The notes under the pieces: generated by a model
What the model was told of the DNA's origin: nothing
Database searches by the model: none
The model's input: the letters and a program-made list of their open reading frames with translations, nothing else
DNA from: Bradyrhizobium sp.
GTDB taxonomy: Bacteria; Pseudomonadota; Alphaproteobacteria; Rhizobiales; Xanthobacteraceae
Reading direction: 5' to 3'
Assembly (NCBI RefSeq): GCF_030646015.1
Contig: NZ_JAUSLT010000104.1
Coordinates: forward strand, 1-38,707
DNA length: 38,707 nucleotides
Made by a program: the position numbers and the translations under genes
Shown here: piece after piece, positions 7,840-14,750 of the stretch
Position numbering within the stretch: position 1 is the stretch's first letter
Layout of the letters: each line of letters opens with the position of its first letter

Positions 7840-9018
7840 TCATGACGTCCGGACCGACTGCCGGCGGAACACATGCCCGCCGCAAGAGCGGCAGCCTGCA
7901 ATCTTGGCTTCTTCGATAGTGGCCGGGATACCGTCCTCGCCGAGCACGATCTCCTTGCCGCAATCGGTGCAGGCATAGACGCGCAGCCGTGGATTGACCT
8001 CGGCGGTATAGAGCGGGCCGCTGAAATCCGGCAACGCAGTGGCCGATCCTGCGACATGGACGAGTTCGATCAGCTGGCCGAGATTGCCGAGCATGCTGGC
8101 GCCGGCATAGCGGTTGAAGTTTGGCCACACCGCGCGCACCGCGAGACCGAGTTCGGTAAAAACCTTCTGCAGCTCCAGCATCTGCGACGCGGGCCAGTGC
8201 GTGAAAGAGAAGAAGCAATGGCCGTCCGCTTCCGTCGTCAGCGCTTCGCAGCCGCGGGCCAGAAACAGCCGCGCGCCTTCCAGCGTATAGGGCGGGTCGG
8301 TCTCGATCGTGTCGAACGAACCGAGCAGGCCCGCCGGCAACTGATGGCGCAGATCGTGATGGACGACGTCGAGAGCCAGCTGCTCGCGCGCAGCGGCCTC
8401 GCGCAGAAACGAAATGCGACGTTCGTCGGCATCGACGACGGTGACGCCGCGGGTGAGATCGCCCTTGGTAAGGTCGTTCTTGCGGAGCGCGCGGCCCAGC
8501 AAGCCGATCGCGATCGACACCGAATCGTCGTCACCGAGCAGCAGCACGCGTTTGCCCTCGAGCGCGCCGTTCTGCAGCATCAACAGCGCGCGGCGCATCG
8601 CGGTGTCGGGCATGCAGGGCGCCTGGTCGAGCGTGACGTCGACCGACGGCGCGCCGGTGATGATCTCCGCCAGACGTTCGACTTCGGCTTTGAGGGAATC
8701 CGGGATGACGATGCCATGCCCGGCGCAGGTAGCGCAGGTGATGTCGAGCTGGGTTCGCATGCCGAGATCGCGCTCGACGAATTCGCGGCCGTCGCCGGTC
8801 AGCGACAGCCCCTGCTTGCGTTCGAGCAGCCCGGCCTTTTCCAGCTCGCGGCGCACCGCGCTCGCCACCGGCAGCGGCAACCGCGCCTCGCGCGCGGCAT
8901 CCTGCAGGCGCAGCGAGCCGGCACGGTAGACCGCGCGCAGCAAAGCCTGGACGCCGGCGGATCCCTCGCGCAAACGCGTCGCCTGCGCTATCAGGTCCAG
9001 AATCGACGTGGCGGCCAT
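7840..9018 (-). CDS. BpsA-like branched-chain polyamine synthase (N4-bis(aminopropyl)spermidine synthase family)
   Basis: A 392-residue protein. An N-terminal winged-helix domain (about residues 15-85) is followed by an aminopropyltransferase-type Rossmann domain carrying the family's GDDDS (162-166, decarboxylated-SAM side) and DPPYT (241-245, catalytic side). This pattern is that of archaeal BpsA, which adds two aminopropyl groups to spermidine. Unlike a minimal enzyme it has C95-x2-C98 and a C-terminal zinc-ribbon-like unit (C350-x2-C353 and C376-x2-C379). It is divergent from a SpeD-family gene 112 bases away, the expected source of an aminopropyl donor. AAGAAG precedes the ATG. Substrate preference in a mesophile is unknown. 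Confidence 0.87.
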   Translation of the reverse strand: MAATSILDLIAQATRLREGSAGVQALLRAVYRAGSLRLQDAAREARLPLPVASAVRRELEKAGLLERKQGLSLTGDGREFVERDLGMRTQLDITCATCAGHGIVIPDSLKAEVERLAEIITGAPSVDVTLDQAPCMPDTAMRRALLMLQNGALEGKRVLLLGDDDSVSIAIGLLGRALRKNDLTKGDLTRGVTVVDADERRISFLREAAAREQLALDVVHHDLRHQLPAGLLGSFDTIETDPPYTLEGARLFLARGCEALTTEADGHCFFSFTHWPASQMLELQKVFTELGLAVRAVWPNFNRYAGASMLGNLGQLIELVHVAGSATALPDFSGPLYTAEVNPRLRVYACTDCGKEIVLGEDGIPATIEEAKIAGCRSCGGHVFRRQSVRTS

Positions 9019-9130
9019 TACTTCTTGATCTCGTTGGCAATTCGGTTAACTAGGGCCTTATCGCACACACCCCGTACAATTGCGAGTTGGGCCAGGCATT
9101 CGGATCGGTCCGGACCGAAGGAGCGTCTCG

Positions 9131-9481
9131 ATGCTGATGACCCATATCCTCGCCGAACTGTACGAGTGTCCCGAGATCATCGATGACGCGAAGGCGCTCG
9201 CGGAAGCCGCCAAGACCGCGGCGCAGTCGGTGGGCGCCACCATCGTCGGCGAGTACGAAGTGCGCTACGTCCCGCACGGTCTCACCATCGCGATCTTCCT
9301 CGGCGAGTCGCACATCGTGCTGACAACATGGCCGGAGTATCATTTGCTGCTGGTCGATATCCTCTTGTGCAATCCGGACATGGACCCGCGTGAAGTCGCG
9401 GAGCAGATCAAGGCGCAGATCTGCCCGTTGGGACAAATGGTGGTGCACGAGACCCCGCGCCGGATCGCCGCGCAGGCCTGA
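9131..9481 (+). CDS. SpeD-family (S-adenosylmethionine decarboxylase-like) pyruvoyl protein with altered active site
   Basis: A 116-residue homologue of prokaryotic class 1B S-adenosylmethionine decarboxylase. The self-processing serine is S60 in LGESH, and C80 matches the catalytic cysteine (Cys83 of the Thermotoga enzyme); W67 and E69 of TWPEY are kept. The position of the processing histidine (Thermotoga His68, five after the serine) is T65. SpeD relatives with changed residues are known to have become arginine or ornithine decarboxylases, so the activity is open. GGAG at 9120-9123 supports ATG 9131; ATG 9137 is an alternative. Being divergent from the BpsA-like gene argues for a joint polyamine role. 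Confidence 0.88.
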   Translation: MLMTHILAELYECPEIIDDAKALAEAAKTAAQSVGATIVGEYEVRYVPHGLTIAIFLGESHIVLTTWPEYHLLLVDILLCNPDMDPREVAEQIKAQICPLGQMVVHETPRRIAAQA

Positions 9482-9833
9482 GGCGGAACGTGGGCCGCCA
9501 AAGGTTTTCAAGTGAAACTGGTCTGACCTCTCCCCTTTGATCTGCGTGAGTCAGCCGCCCCCTGTCAGTGCATCCTCACGTCAGCATCGTCCGCGTTATA
9601 GGCGAGAATCCGCGTTCTGGTATTGGTGAGCCGCGCCGCAACCATTGGAAAGATGCTCCGAGAGCCCCGCCGACAAAGCCCCCAGCGGCAAAGGCGGCGC
9701 TAGGTGGCGCGTGGTACGCGGACGCAAAGGTGAACTGCGGGCGAAAAATGCCGATTGCTGCGATGCAATATGAGGTTGCAAGGCGCGTTTCGATAACCTA
9801 TGGTTTTCACTTTCATTTTCTGGATTTCAGAGA
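9482..9833. other. Intergenic stretch without a supported gene
   Basis: About 350 bases after the SpeD-like gene. An open frame covers 9568-9837 on the plus strand, but its translation is low in complexity, has no recognisable domain and no SD, so I do not call it. Base composition drifts from GC-rich to AT-rich toward 9780-9833. I see no clear promoter or terminator. Confidence 0.5.
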
Positions 9834-10151
9834 ATGACGGCTGGTGCCAGCGATGATGATGAAGAAGCCAAACCGGTTTCCAATGAAATCGCCAGAGCTT
9901 CTGATGAGACCAATCCATCTCCACAGGAACCCGCGGCAGCACCAGTTCTCAAGGATGGCGTGTCAAAGTGGCTTTTCAGGCCGTTACGCGGTCTACTTAC
10001 AGCGCTGGAGTTAGTTTGGAATTTAGAGCTTGGAACGCAACCGGAGAAAAATAGCAAGAAGCGGTTTCTTGCTGCATTTCTTGGGGCGTACGTCGGCAGC
10101 TTCATTCTCGTAATAACTTGGTTTTTTGTCTGGTCGCTTTCTTTCGATTGA
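9834..10151 (+). CDS. Small hypothetical membrane protein
   Basis: A 105-residue ORF. The N-terminal 40 residues are acidic and disordered-looking (DDDEEAKPVSNEIARASDE), a basic segment follows (about 44-80), and one transmembrane helix lies near the C-terminus (about 82-102, FLGAYVGSFILVITWFFVWS). I do not recognise the family. Codons are noticeably more AT-rich than neighbouring genes, which hints at recent acquisition. The SD is weak (GGA around 9822). It could be genuine or accidental. Confidence 0.5.
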   Translation: MTAGASDDDEEAKPVSNEIARASDETNPSPQEPAAAPVLKDGVSKWLFRPLRGLLTALELVWNLELGTQPEKNSKKRFLAAFLGAYVGSFILVITWFFVWSLSFD

Positions 10152-10392
10152 TCCGCGAAGTGAGAAGGCTGTGTTGCTCGACCTCTCGAATTACCCAGCT
10201 AGTGACTATGAAAAGCAACTGATCAGATGGCAAAAGCACGTCGCGAACAACAGTGAATTTTGGATGCAAACTCAATCACGAGATTTTGCGACTATTTTCT
10301 TGATCACTGAGTATCATTCCGAATTTTTATCGGGACGTTTGAAAATACATATCGAGAAAGTAGATCAGTCAGCACAAGTTCGGCCCAAATAA
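10126..10392 (+). CDS. Small hypothetical protein, doubtful
   Basis: An 88-residue ORF starting with TTG inside the end of the previous ORF (26-base overlap). The translation is soluble-looking and mixed (DLSNYPASDYEKQLIRWQKH, then FATIFLITEYHSEFLSGRLKI). No family is recognised and no SD is clear; a GTG at about 10171 is another possible start. Base composition is AT-rich like its neighbour. Together they may form one small accessory unit, or one may be the frameshifted remainder of the other. Confidence 0.35.
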   Translation: MSGRFLSIDPRSEKAVLLDLSNYPASDYEKQLIRWQKHVANNSEFWMQTQSRDFATIFLITEYHSEFLSGRLKIHIEKVDQSAQVRPK

Positions 10393-10533
10393 GCCCCGCT
10401 GCTTCACGAGCGATTGGCCTCCCGCTGCCCGATTCGGATCCAGCCTCGCCGCCAAATCGACACGGTGCAGGCGAATTGCAGTCAAACGTCTAAACCACAC
10501 CTATTCCCCTGTAGTGAGCATCGGGGAAGTGAC

Positions 10534-10752
10534 ATGGCGTTCGAAATCGTGGCGAAGAGAGACGGCGAGACCGTCACCATGCAGCGGGACAGTTCGCTGA
10601 TCGCAATTGCCAAGGCGCGGGTATGGGCCAGCGAAGGCTGGAACGTCACCATCGTCGTCAGGGATGAGACCGCGCCGGCGCCGGCCGAGGAATGCCTGTT
10701 TGCCCCGTCGGTGGTGACCGATCGTCAGTTCGATCTGAGCCTGGCTGGCTGA
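10534..10752 (+). CDS. Small conserved-looking hypothetical protein
   Basis: A 72-residue soluble protein: beta-rich start (FEIVAKRDGETVTMQRDSS), a helix (IAIAKARVWASEGWNV) and a second strand (TIVVRD). ATG 10534 has GGGGAAG immediately upstream (10523-10529), a good SD. The composition is again the high-GC type of the host. Function is unknown; the strand-helix-strand pattern suggests a small stand-alone domain. Confidence 0.72.
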   Translation: MAFEIVAKRDGETVTMQRDSSLIAIAKARVWASEGWNVTIVVRDETAPAPAEECLFAPSVVTDRQFDLSLAG

Positions 10753-10837
10753 ACCGGGCTGGCCGCATGCTGGCGGCCGCCGCCGGATTGGCGGTCCGGC
10801 CGAACCGGCCGGAAATATCCTGGATCGGGGAATTGGA

Positions 10838-10912
10838 TGGTGGGCGCGACAGGGATCGAACCTGTGACCCCCTCGATGTCAACGAGGTGCTCTCCCGCTG
10901 AGCTACGCGCCC
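10838..10912 (-). tRNA. tRNA-Val (anticodon GAC)
   Basis: A complete 75-base cloverleaf including encoded CCA. Acceptor GGGCGCG pairs with CGCGCCC, D arm GCTC/GAGC, anticodon stem CCTCG/CGAGG around loop TTGACAT (GAC, valine), T arm ACAGG-TTCGATC-CCTGT, discriminator A. All stems pair without mismatch. Confidence 0.97.
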
Positions 10913-10943
10913 CTCACAGGGTGTTCTTCACGGGTGGGGTCCG

Positions 10944-10970
10944 TATATCGGCTCCAAAGCGGGCAGGCAA
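10944..10970 (-). promoter_or_regulatory. Possible sigma-70 promoter of tRNA-Val
   Basis: On the minus strand TTGCCT (10965-10970) and GATATA (10944-10949) are 15 bases apart (16 if the -10 is read as ATATAC), placing transcription start near 10936, about 24 bases before the tRNA. The match is moderate only. Confidence 0.35.
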
Positions 10971-10999
10971 GCACGCTGGACCGGTAATAAGCGACCTGA

Positions 11000-11359
11000 T
11001 CAGGCCGCCAGCATCTTGTTCACTTCGCTGACCAATTCGCGAAGGTGGACCGGCTTCGACAGCACCTTGGCGTTTTTCGGGGCTTCCGAATCGGAATTGA
11101 GCGCCACGGCGGCAAAGCCGGTGATGAACATGATCTTGATGTCGGGATCGAGTTCCGAGGCGCGGCGCGCCAGCTCGATACCGTCCATTTCAGGCATCAC
11201 GATATCGGTGAGCAGCATTTCGAACGGCTCCTCGCGCAGCCGCTGATAGGCGGACATGCCGTTGTCGTGGGACGAGACCTGAAAACCGGCGTTTTCAAGC
11301 GCCTTGACCAGGAAGCGGCGCATATCGTTGTCGTCTTCGGCGAGGAGGATTTTGTGCAT
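11000..11359 (-). CDS. cpdR: CpdR, single-domain response regulator
   Basis: A 119-residue stand-alone receiver domain. In Caulobacter and rhizobia the unphosphorylated form of CpdR primes the ClpXP protease to destroy CtrA-pathway and cell-cycle proteins; the CckA-ChpT relay phosphorylates and inactivates it. Visible are the acidic pair AEDD (7-10), phosphoacceptor D52 in LLTDIVMPEMDG, T80 in MFITGF and K102 in LSKPVHL. The sequence matches CpdR better than generic receivers. It is divergent from the N-formylglutamate amidohydrolase gene. A CtrA-like site lies about 65 bases upstream (11419-11433). Confidence 0.92.
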   Translation of the reverse strand: MHKILLAEDDNDMRRFLVKALENAGFQVSSHDNGMSAYQRLREEPFEMLLTDIVMPEMDGIELARRASELDPDIKIMFITGFAAVALNSDSEAPKNAKVLSKPVHLRELVSEVNKMLAA

Positions 11360-11660
11360 GGGGATGGGTCGTCGAATCCGAATTGGAGGATCAGTTCACC
11401 CACTAAGCCCGACAGAGGGTAAATTTGGGTTAAAGGGGGCGCGCGGTCGGGCGGCGGACGGCGCCATTTCTGGACTGGAATGCGCCGCAAGGCAATGAAG
11501 CCGGGGGTTTTCGGCCCCTGGGAAGCGTTCCAGGGCGTTTCAATCTTTTTTCGCTTGGCAGAATGATTGTGATTACCGACAATGCCGTCTCATAAGAACA
11601 CCGTTTTTCTGGCAGAATCGACGCATCCAGAGCAGCGGATTGCAGGGACGGCGCCCGACG
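11360..11660. other. Divergent intergenic region between cpdR and the N-formylglutamate amidohydrolase gene
   Basis: 301 bases with no supported gene. The half nearest cpdR holds a CtrA-like site; the half nearest the hydrolase is AT-richer (about 11540-11620) and probably holds its promoter. I could not identify a clear -35/-10 pair. Confidence 0.4.
11419..11433. promoter_or_regulatory. CtrA-like binding site upstream of cpdR
   Basis: GTAA-N7-TTAA, one mismatch from the CtrA consensus TTAA-N7-TTAA with the exact 7-base spacing. It lies 60-75 bases upstream of the cpdR start in otherwise GC-rich sequence. Binding is inferred. Confidence 0.35.
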
Positions 11661-12548
11661 ATGCCCCAGTTTGATGGCGAACTGTCGCCTCCGTTCGAGA
11701 TCGTGGAGCCGGCTGAGTGGCGGGCGCCGATCATCTTTAATTCCCCGCATTCCGGCTCGGTCTATCCGCGCGAATTCCTCGACGCGTCACGGATCGACAT
11801 GGCCGCACTGCGCCGCTCCGAAGATTCGTTCATGGACGAACTGATCGCTGACTTGAGCGATCGCGGCTTTCCGACGGTCCGGGTCAACTTTCCCCGCTCC
11901 TATGTCGACGTCAACCGGGAGCCCTACGAACTCGATCCCAGGATGTTCGCAGGCCGGCTGCCGAGCTTCGCCAATACCCGCTCGATGCGGGTGGCCGGCG
12001 GTCTCGGCACCATCCCGCGCGTGGTCGGCGACGGCCAGGAGATCTATCGCGAGCGGCTTTCGGTCGATGACGGGCTGGCGCGGATCGAGGCGCTGTACAA
12101 GCCCTATCACCGCGCGCTGCGCCGGCTGATCAACAAGGCGCATCAGGCGTTCGGCACCGTGATCCTGGTGGATTGCCATTCGATGCCCTCGGTCGGCGTA
12201 TCGCGCGACGAGCCGCGGCGGCCGGACATGGTGATCGGCGATCGCTACGGCACCAGCTGCGCCGCCCTGCTGCCCGACATGGTCGAGGAAACCATGACCG
12301 CGCTGGGTTATTCGGTCGGGCGCAACAAGCCCTATGCCGGCGGGTTCATCACCGAGCATTACGGCAATCCGGCATCCGGACTGCACACCATCCAGCTCGA
12401 GCTCAACCGGGCGATCTATATGGACGAGCGGCGGCGCGAACGCAGCGCCAGGTTCCGCCAGGTGACCGCGGATTTCGCCGCACTGGCCGATGCGCTGGCC
12501 GCGGTTCCGCTCGGCGATCTCGGCCCGTTCCAGGCCGCGGCGGAGTAG
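11661..12548 (+). CDS. N-formylglutamate amidohydrolase family protein
   Basis: A 295-residue zinc-dependent hydrolase of the HutG/N-formylglutamate deformylase family, which releases glutamate and formate in histidine breakdown; many members act on other N-acyl amino acids. Conserved blocks: FNSPHSG near the N-terminus, RSEDSFMDEL, the strand and loop NFPRSYVDVNREP, LVDCHSMPS, and the late HYGNPASGLHTIQLELNR. I prefer ATG 11661, with GGGACGG upstream, over a TTG at 11640. No other hut gene is in the window, though a HisN-type phosphatase follows 590 bases downstream, so histidine catabolism is unproven. Confidence 0.9.
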   Translation: MPQFDGELSPPFEIVEPAEWRAPIIFNSPHSGSVYPREFLDASRIDMAALRRSEDSFMDELIADLSDRGFPTVRVNFPRSYVDVNREPYELDPRMFAGRLPSFANTRSMRVAGGLGTIPRVVGDGQEIYRERLSVDDGLARIEALYKPYHRALRRLINKAHQAFGTVILVDCHSMPSVGVSRDEPRRPDMVIGDRYGTSCAALLPDMVEETMTALGYSVGRNKPYAGGFITEHYGNPASGLHTIQLELNRAIYMDERRRERSARFRQVTADFAALADALAAVPLGDLGPFQAAAE

Positions 12549-12563
12549 GATCTCTCACGGATC

Positions 12564-12658
12564 GTCATTCCGGGGCGCGACCGAAGGGAGCGAACCCGGA
12601 ATCTCGATCAACAACTTCTGGATTCCGGGTTCGATGCTCCGCATCGCCCCGGAATGAC
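12564..12658. repeat. Palindromic repeat element with two nested perfect arms
   Basis: Outer arms GTCATTCCGGGGCG (12564-12577) and CGCCCCGGAATGAC (12645-12658) are perfect reverse complements, and inner arms AACCCGGAATC and GATTCCGGGTT also pair. The 95-base unit would fold as one long hairpin. It looks like a dispersed extragenic element of this bacterial group. Confidence 0.8.
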
Positions 12659-12667
12659 AGCCACCCA

Positions 12668-12701
12668 AGAAAAAAGGGCCGCTTGAATGAACAAGCGGCC
12701 C
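12668..12701 (-). terminator. Strong rho-independent terminator on the minus strand
   Basis: Perfect 10-base stem GGGCCGCTTG (12676-12685) with CAAGCGGCCC (12692-12701), a 6-base loop, and a T-tract on the minus strand (A run 12670-12675). No minus-strand protein gene lies upstream; it therefore most likely ends the small RNA described next. Confidence 0.88.
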
Positions 12702-12757
12702 AAGTCTAGGGAGGAAACGCCCAAGGAGGGCAGCGATAGCGCGAGGCGCTACCGCAC
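12668..12757 (-). ncRNA. Candidate small RNA with exposed anti-Shine-Dalgarno motifs
   Basis: A minus-strand transcript of about 90 bases is predicted between a -10 element and the strong terminator. It would fold into a first hairpin TAGCGC-CTC-GCGCTA, then GCCC-TCCTT-GGGC, then a single-stranded CCTCCC segment, then the terminator. The second hairpin holds CCTCCTT, identical to the 16S rRNA anti-SD, and the linker holds CCTCCC. Rhizobial NfeR1/alpha-r14 and Rhodobacter CcsR-type sRNAs use such C-rich motifs to bind ribosome-binding sites. No protein frame explains this stretch. The family is not identified; transcription is inferred. Confidence 0.68.
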
Positions 12758-12763
12758 CGCAAC

Positions 12764-12792
12764 AATATGCGACCGCGCTGCACAAAGTGCAA
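12764..12792 (-). promoter_or_regulatory. Predicted promoter of the small RNA
   Basis: On the minus strand TTGCAC (12787-12792) and CATATT (12764-12769) are 17 bases apart, giving a start near 12757. The -10 matches 4 of 6 and the -35 matches 3 of 6. TTGCAC sits in a small palindrome (GCAC-AAA-GTGC). Confidence 0.4.
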
Positions 12793-13135
12793 GGGTTTTT
12801 GACTCATTTGCGGTGCAAAATACGCATGGCTGGGCTGCAGATGTACAATGTATACCAGCAGTTTTCCTAGCTGTTTCAGTGGCTTCGTCGCGGTGTCGCC
12901 TCGGCGATCACATCGCCGTCGAACACCCGGCTTCAACCTCTCGATTTCGTGATCGGTGGTGCCACCGGAAAATACACCGCGATCCGGGCTGATTCCGGAA
13001 CTGATTCGGACCGAAAGCTGCCGCGGGCAGCGGTATCGGCCGCTGTATAATGTGTGCGTCACCGGTGCGCGGCCCGCCGGATTGGGCTAGGCAAGGGCGC
13101 AAGAACATCCCCGCTCCATTCCCGAAGGAACCACC
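12793..13135. other. Intergenic region between the small RNA promoter and hisN
   Basis: About 340 bases with no supported gene. TATAAT at 13046-13051 could be a -10 for hisN, but no good -35 is visible 17 bases upstream. Part of the stretch (12780-12880) is AT-richer than its surroundings. Frames that cross it have no recognisable domain. Confidence 0.45.
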
Positions 13136-13918
13136 GTGACGGTCATCGACTTTACCGCCTTTATCGGCCGCCTCGCGACCACGTCGGGCGAAACCATCCT
13201 GCCGTTCTTCCGGACCTCGCTCTCGATCGACAACAAGAGCAACAGCCACGATTTCGATCCGGTGACGGAGGCCGACCGCGCCGCCGAGGCGGTGATGCGG
13301 CGGCTGATCAAGGGCAATTTCCCCCAGCACGGCATCGTCGGCGAGGAATTCGGCAGCGAGAACGAGGACGCCGAATATGTCTGGGTGCTGGATCCGATCG
13401 ACGGCACCAAATCCTTCATCGCGGGGTTTCCGATCTGGGGCACCCTGATCGCGCTGTTGCACAAGGGGACGCCGGTGTTCGGGATGATGCACCAGCCGTT
13501 CATCCGTGAGCGCTTTTACGGCGACAGCGGCTCGGCAAATTATCAGGGCCCGTCGGGCGAGCGGAAACTGGCGGTGCGGCGCTGCGCCTCGCTCGGCGAG
13601 GCGACCGCGTTCACCACCAGCCCGCTGCTGATGAACGCTTCCGACCGCGCCGCCTTCGGCCGCGTCGAAGGCGCGGCACGGCTGGTCCGCTACGGCGGCG
13701 ATTGCTATTCCTATTGCATGCTGGCCGCCGGCCACCTCGACCTCGTGATCGAGACCGAGCTGAAACCCTACGACATCGCGGCCCTGATCCCGATCATCAC
13801 CGGCGCCGGCGGCGTCGTCACCACCTGGGACGGCAAGCCCGCCCAGAGCGGCGGCCGCATCATCGCCGCCGGCGATCCGCGCGTGCACGAAGCGGCGATC
13901 AAGTTGTTGAACAGCTAG
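13136..13918 (+). CDS. hisN: HisN-type histidinol-phosphatase (inositol monophosphatase family)
   Basis: A 260-residue Mg-dependent phosphatase. In alphaproteobacteria and actinobacteria this branch removes phosphate from histidinol phosphate in histidine synthesis. Metal-binding motifs are present: DPVTEADRAAE (41-51), GEEFG (69-73), DPIDGT (86-91), and the C-terminal PYDIAALIPIITGAGG. GTG 13136 is chosen because GAAGGAA lies at 13124-13130 and the fold begins immediately. It converges with the glutathione transferase gene, 14 bases apart. Inositol monophosphatase activity cannot be excluded, but the sequence style favours HisN. Confidence 0.83.
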   Translation: MTVIDFTAFIGRLATTSGETILPFFRTSLSIDNKSNSHDFDPVTEADRAAEAVMRRLIKGNFPQHGIVGEEFGSENEDAEYVWVLDPIDGTKSFIAGFPIWGTLIALLHKGTPVFGMMHQPFIRERFYGDSGSANYQGPSGERKLAVRRCASLGEATAFTTSPLLMNASDRAAFGRVEGAARLVRYGGDCYSYCMLAAGHLDLVIETELKPYDIAALIPIITGAGGVVTTWDGKPAQSGGRIIAAGDPRVHEAAIKLLNS

Positions 13919-13932
13919 GCGGGGCGGCTCCA

Positions 13933-14580
13933 TCAATAGTCGAGCCGTCCGCGCAGTTCGCCGAACGGGATCATGACGTGCTCGCGATAGGCCGGACGCT
14001 GCTGCAGCGCGCGGTACCAGCGCTCGACCTGAGGCAGGTCCGGGCGCTCGATCTCCAGTTCGAAATAGCGGTACAGCGACGTGCCGGCGGTGATGTCCGC
14101 GAGCGTCAACGCATCCCCCAGCAGGAACGGCCGGCCCTCGAGCAGGCGGTCGAGCTTGGCAAAATGCCCGGCGCAGCGTGCCAGCGCGGCATTGATCGCC
14201 GGCCAGTTGCGCTTGTGCTCCGGCGTTCGATAGAATCCCCAGAATACGCCGTTCAAGAAATCCGGCTGCAATGCGGTCTGCGACCAGTCCATCCAGCCAT
14301 CGACAACGGCGCGAGCAGCGGGATCTGCGGACCAGAATTGCCCGGCGCCATGGCGCGCCGCCAGGTAGCGCAGGATGGCGTGGGATTCCCATACCGTCGC
14401 ATCGCCCTCCCTGATCACGGGCACCCGGCCATGCGGATTCATCGCCAGGAAATCCGGCATATCGAGACCGCCAAAGCTGCCGCCGGCGTCGATATGCTCG
14501 TGTTCGAGACCGAGCTCGCCGACCAGCCACATCACCTTCTGGACATTGAACGAGCTGCGCCGTCCCCAAACCTTCAGCAT
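13933..14580 (-). CDS. Glutathione S-transferase family protein
   Basis: A 215-residue two-domain glutathione transferase. The N-terminal thioredoxin-like domain (1-80) shows LKVWGRRSSFNVQKVMW with the Ser/Asn likely near glutathione, the cis-proline block GRVPVI and the ESHAILRYLA helix. The C-terminal helical domain has the LTLADITAG capping motif. AAGGAGA precedes the ATG at 14580. It faces hisN tail to tail. The substrate is unknown; it may detoxify electrophiles or act in a catabolic step. Confidence 0.9.
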   Translation of the reverse strand: MLKVWGRRSSFNVQKVMWLVGELGLEHEHIDAGGSFGGLDMPDFLAMNPHGRVPVIREGDATVWESHAILRYLAARHGAGQFWSADPAARAVVDGWMDWSQTALQPDFLNGVFWGFYRTPEHKRNWPAINAALARCAGHFAKLDRLLEGRPFLLGDALTLADITAGTSLYRYFELEIERPDLPQVERWYRALQQRPAYREHVMIPFGELRGRLDY

Positions 14581-14618
14581 TTTGGTCTCCTTGGAGTCTC
14601 TCTCAAAATGCAGACTAT

Positions 14619-14742
14619 GTAGCCCGGATGGAGCCAGGAGGTCGCGCGCATGCGCGGCCGATGGCGAAATCCGGGTGAGACTGGTCCCGGATTGCGCCAA
14701 CGTGCGGCGCTTGGCGCCGACCGTTGGCTTCATCCGGGCTAC
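14619..14742. repeat. Palindromic repeat element with GTAGCCCGGATG arms
   Basis: GTAGCCCGGATG (14619-14630) and CATCCGGGCTAC (14731-14742) are exact reverse complements bounding 124 bases, the inner part also self-complementary (for example CGCGCATGCGCG). It lies between the glutathione transferase start and the LysR stop, immediately downstream of the LysR gene. It is a dispersed extragenic type of element. Confidence 0.75.
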
Positions 14743-14750
14743 GATCTTCT

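Noticed and set aside
12687..12992. A plus-strand open frame crossing the small RNA locus
   Set aside because: No SD, no domain and an unnatural composition. The opposite strand has a promoter, hairpins and a terminator that explain the sequence better.
12908..14569. A 553-codon open frame on the minus strand across hisN and the glutathione transferase
   Set aside because: It runs antisense to HisN and in another frame through the transferase; both of those carry clear family motifs and this does not.
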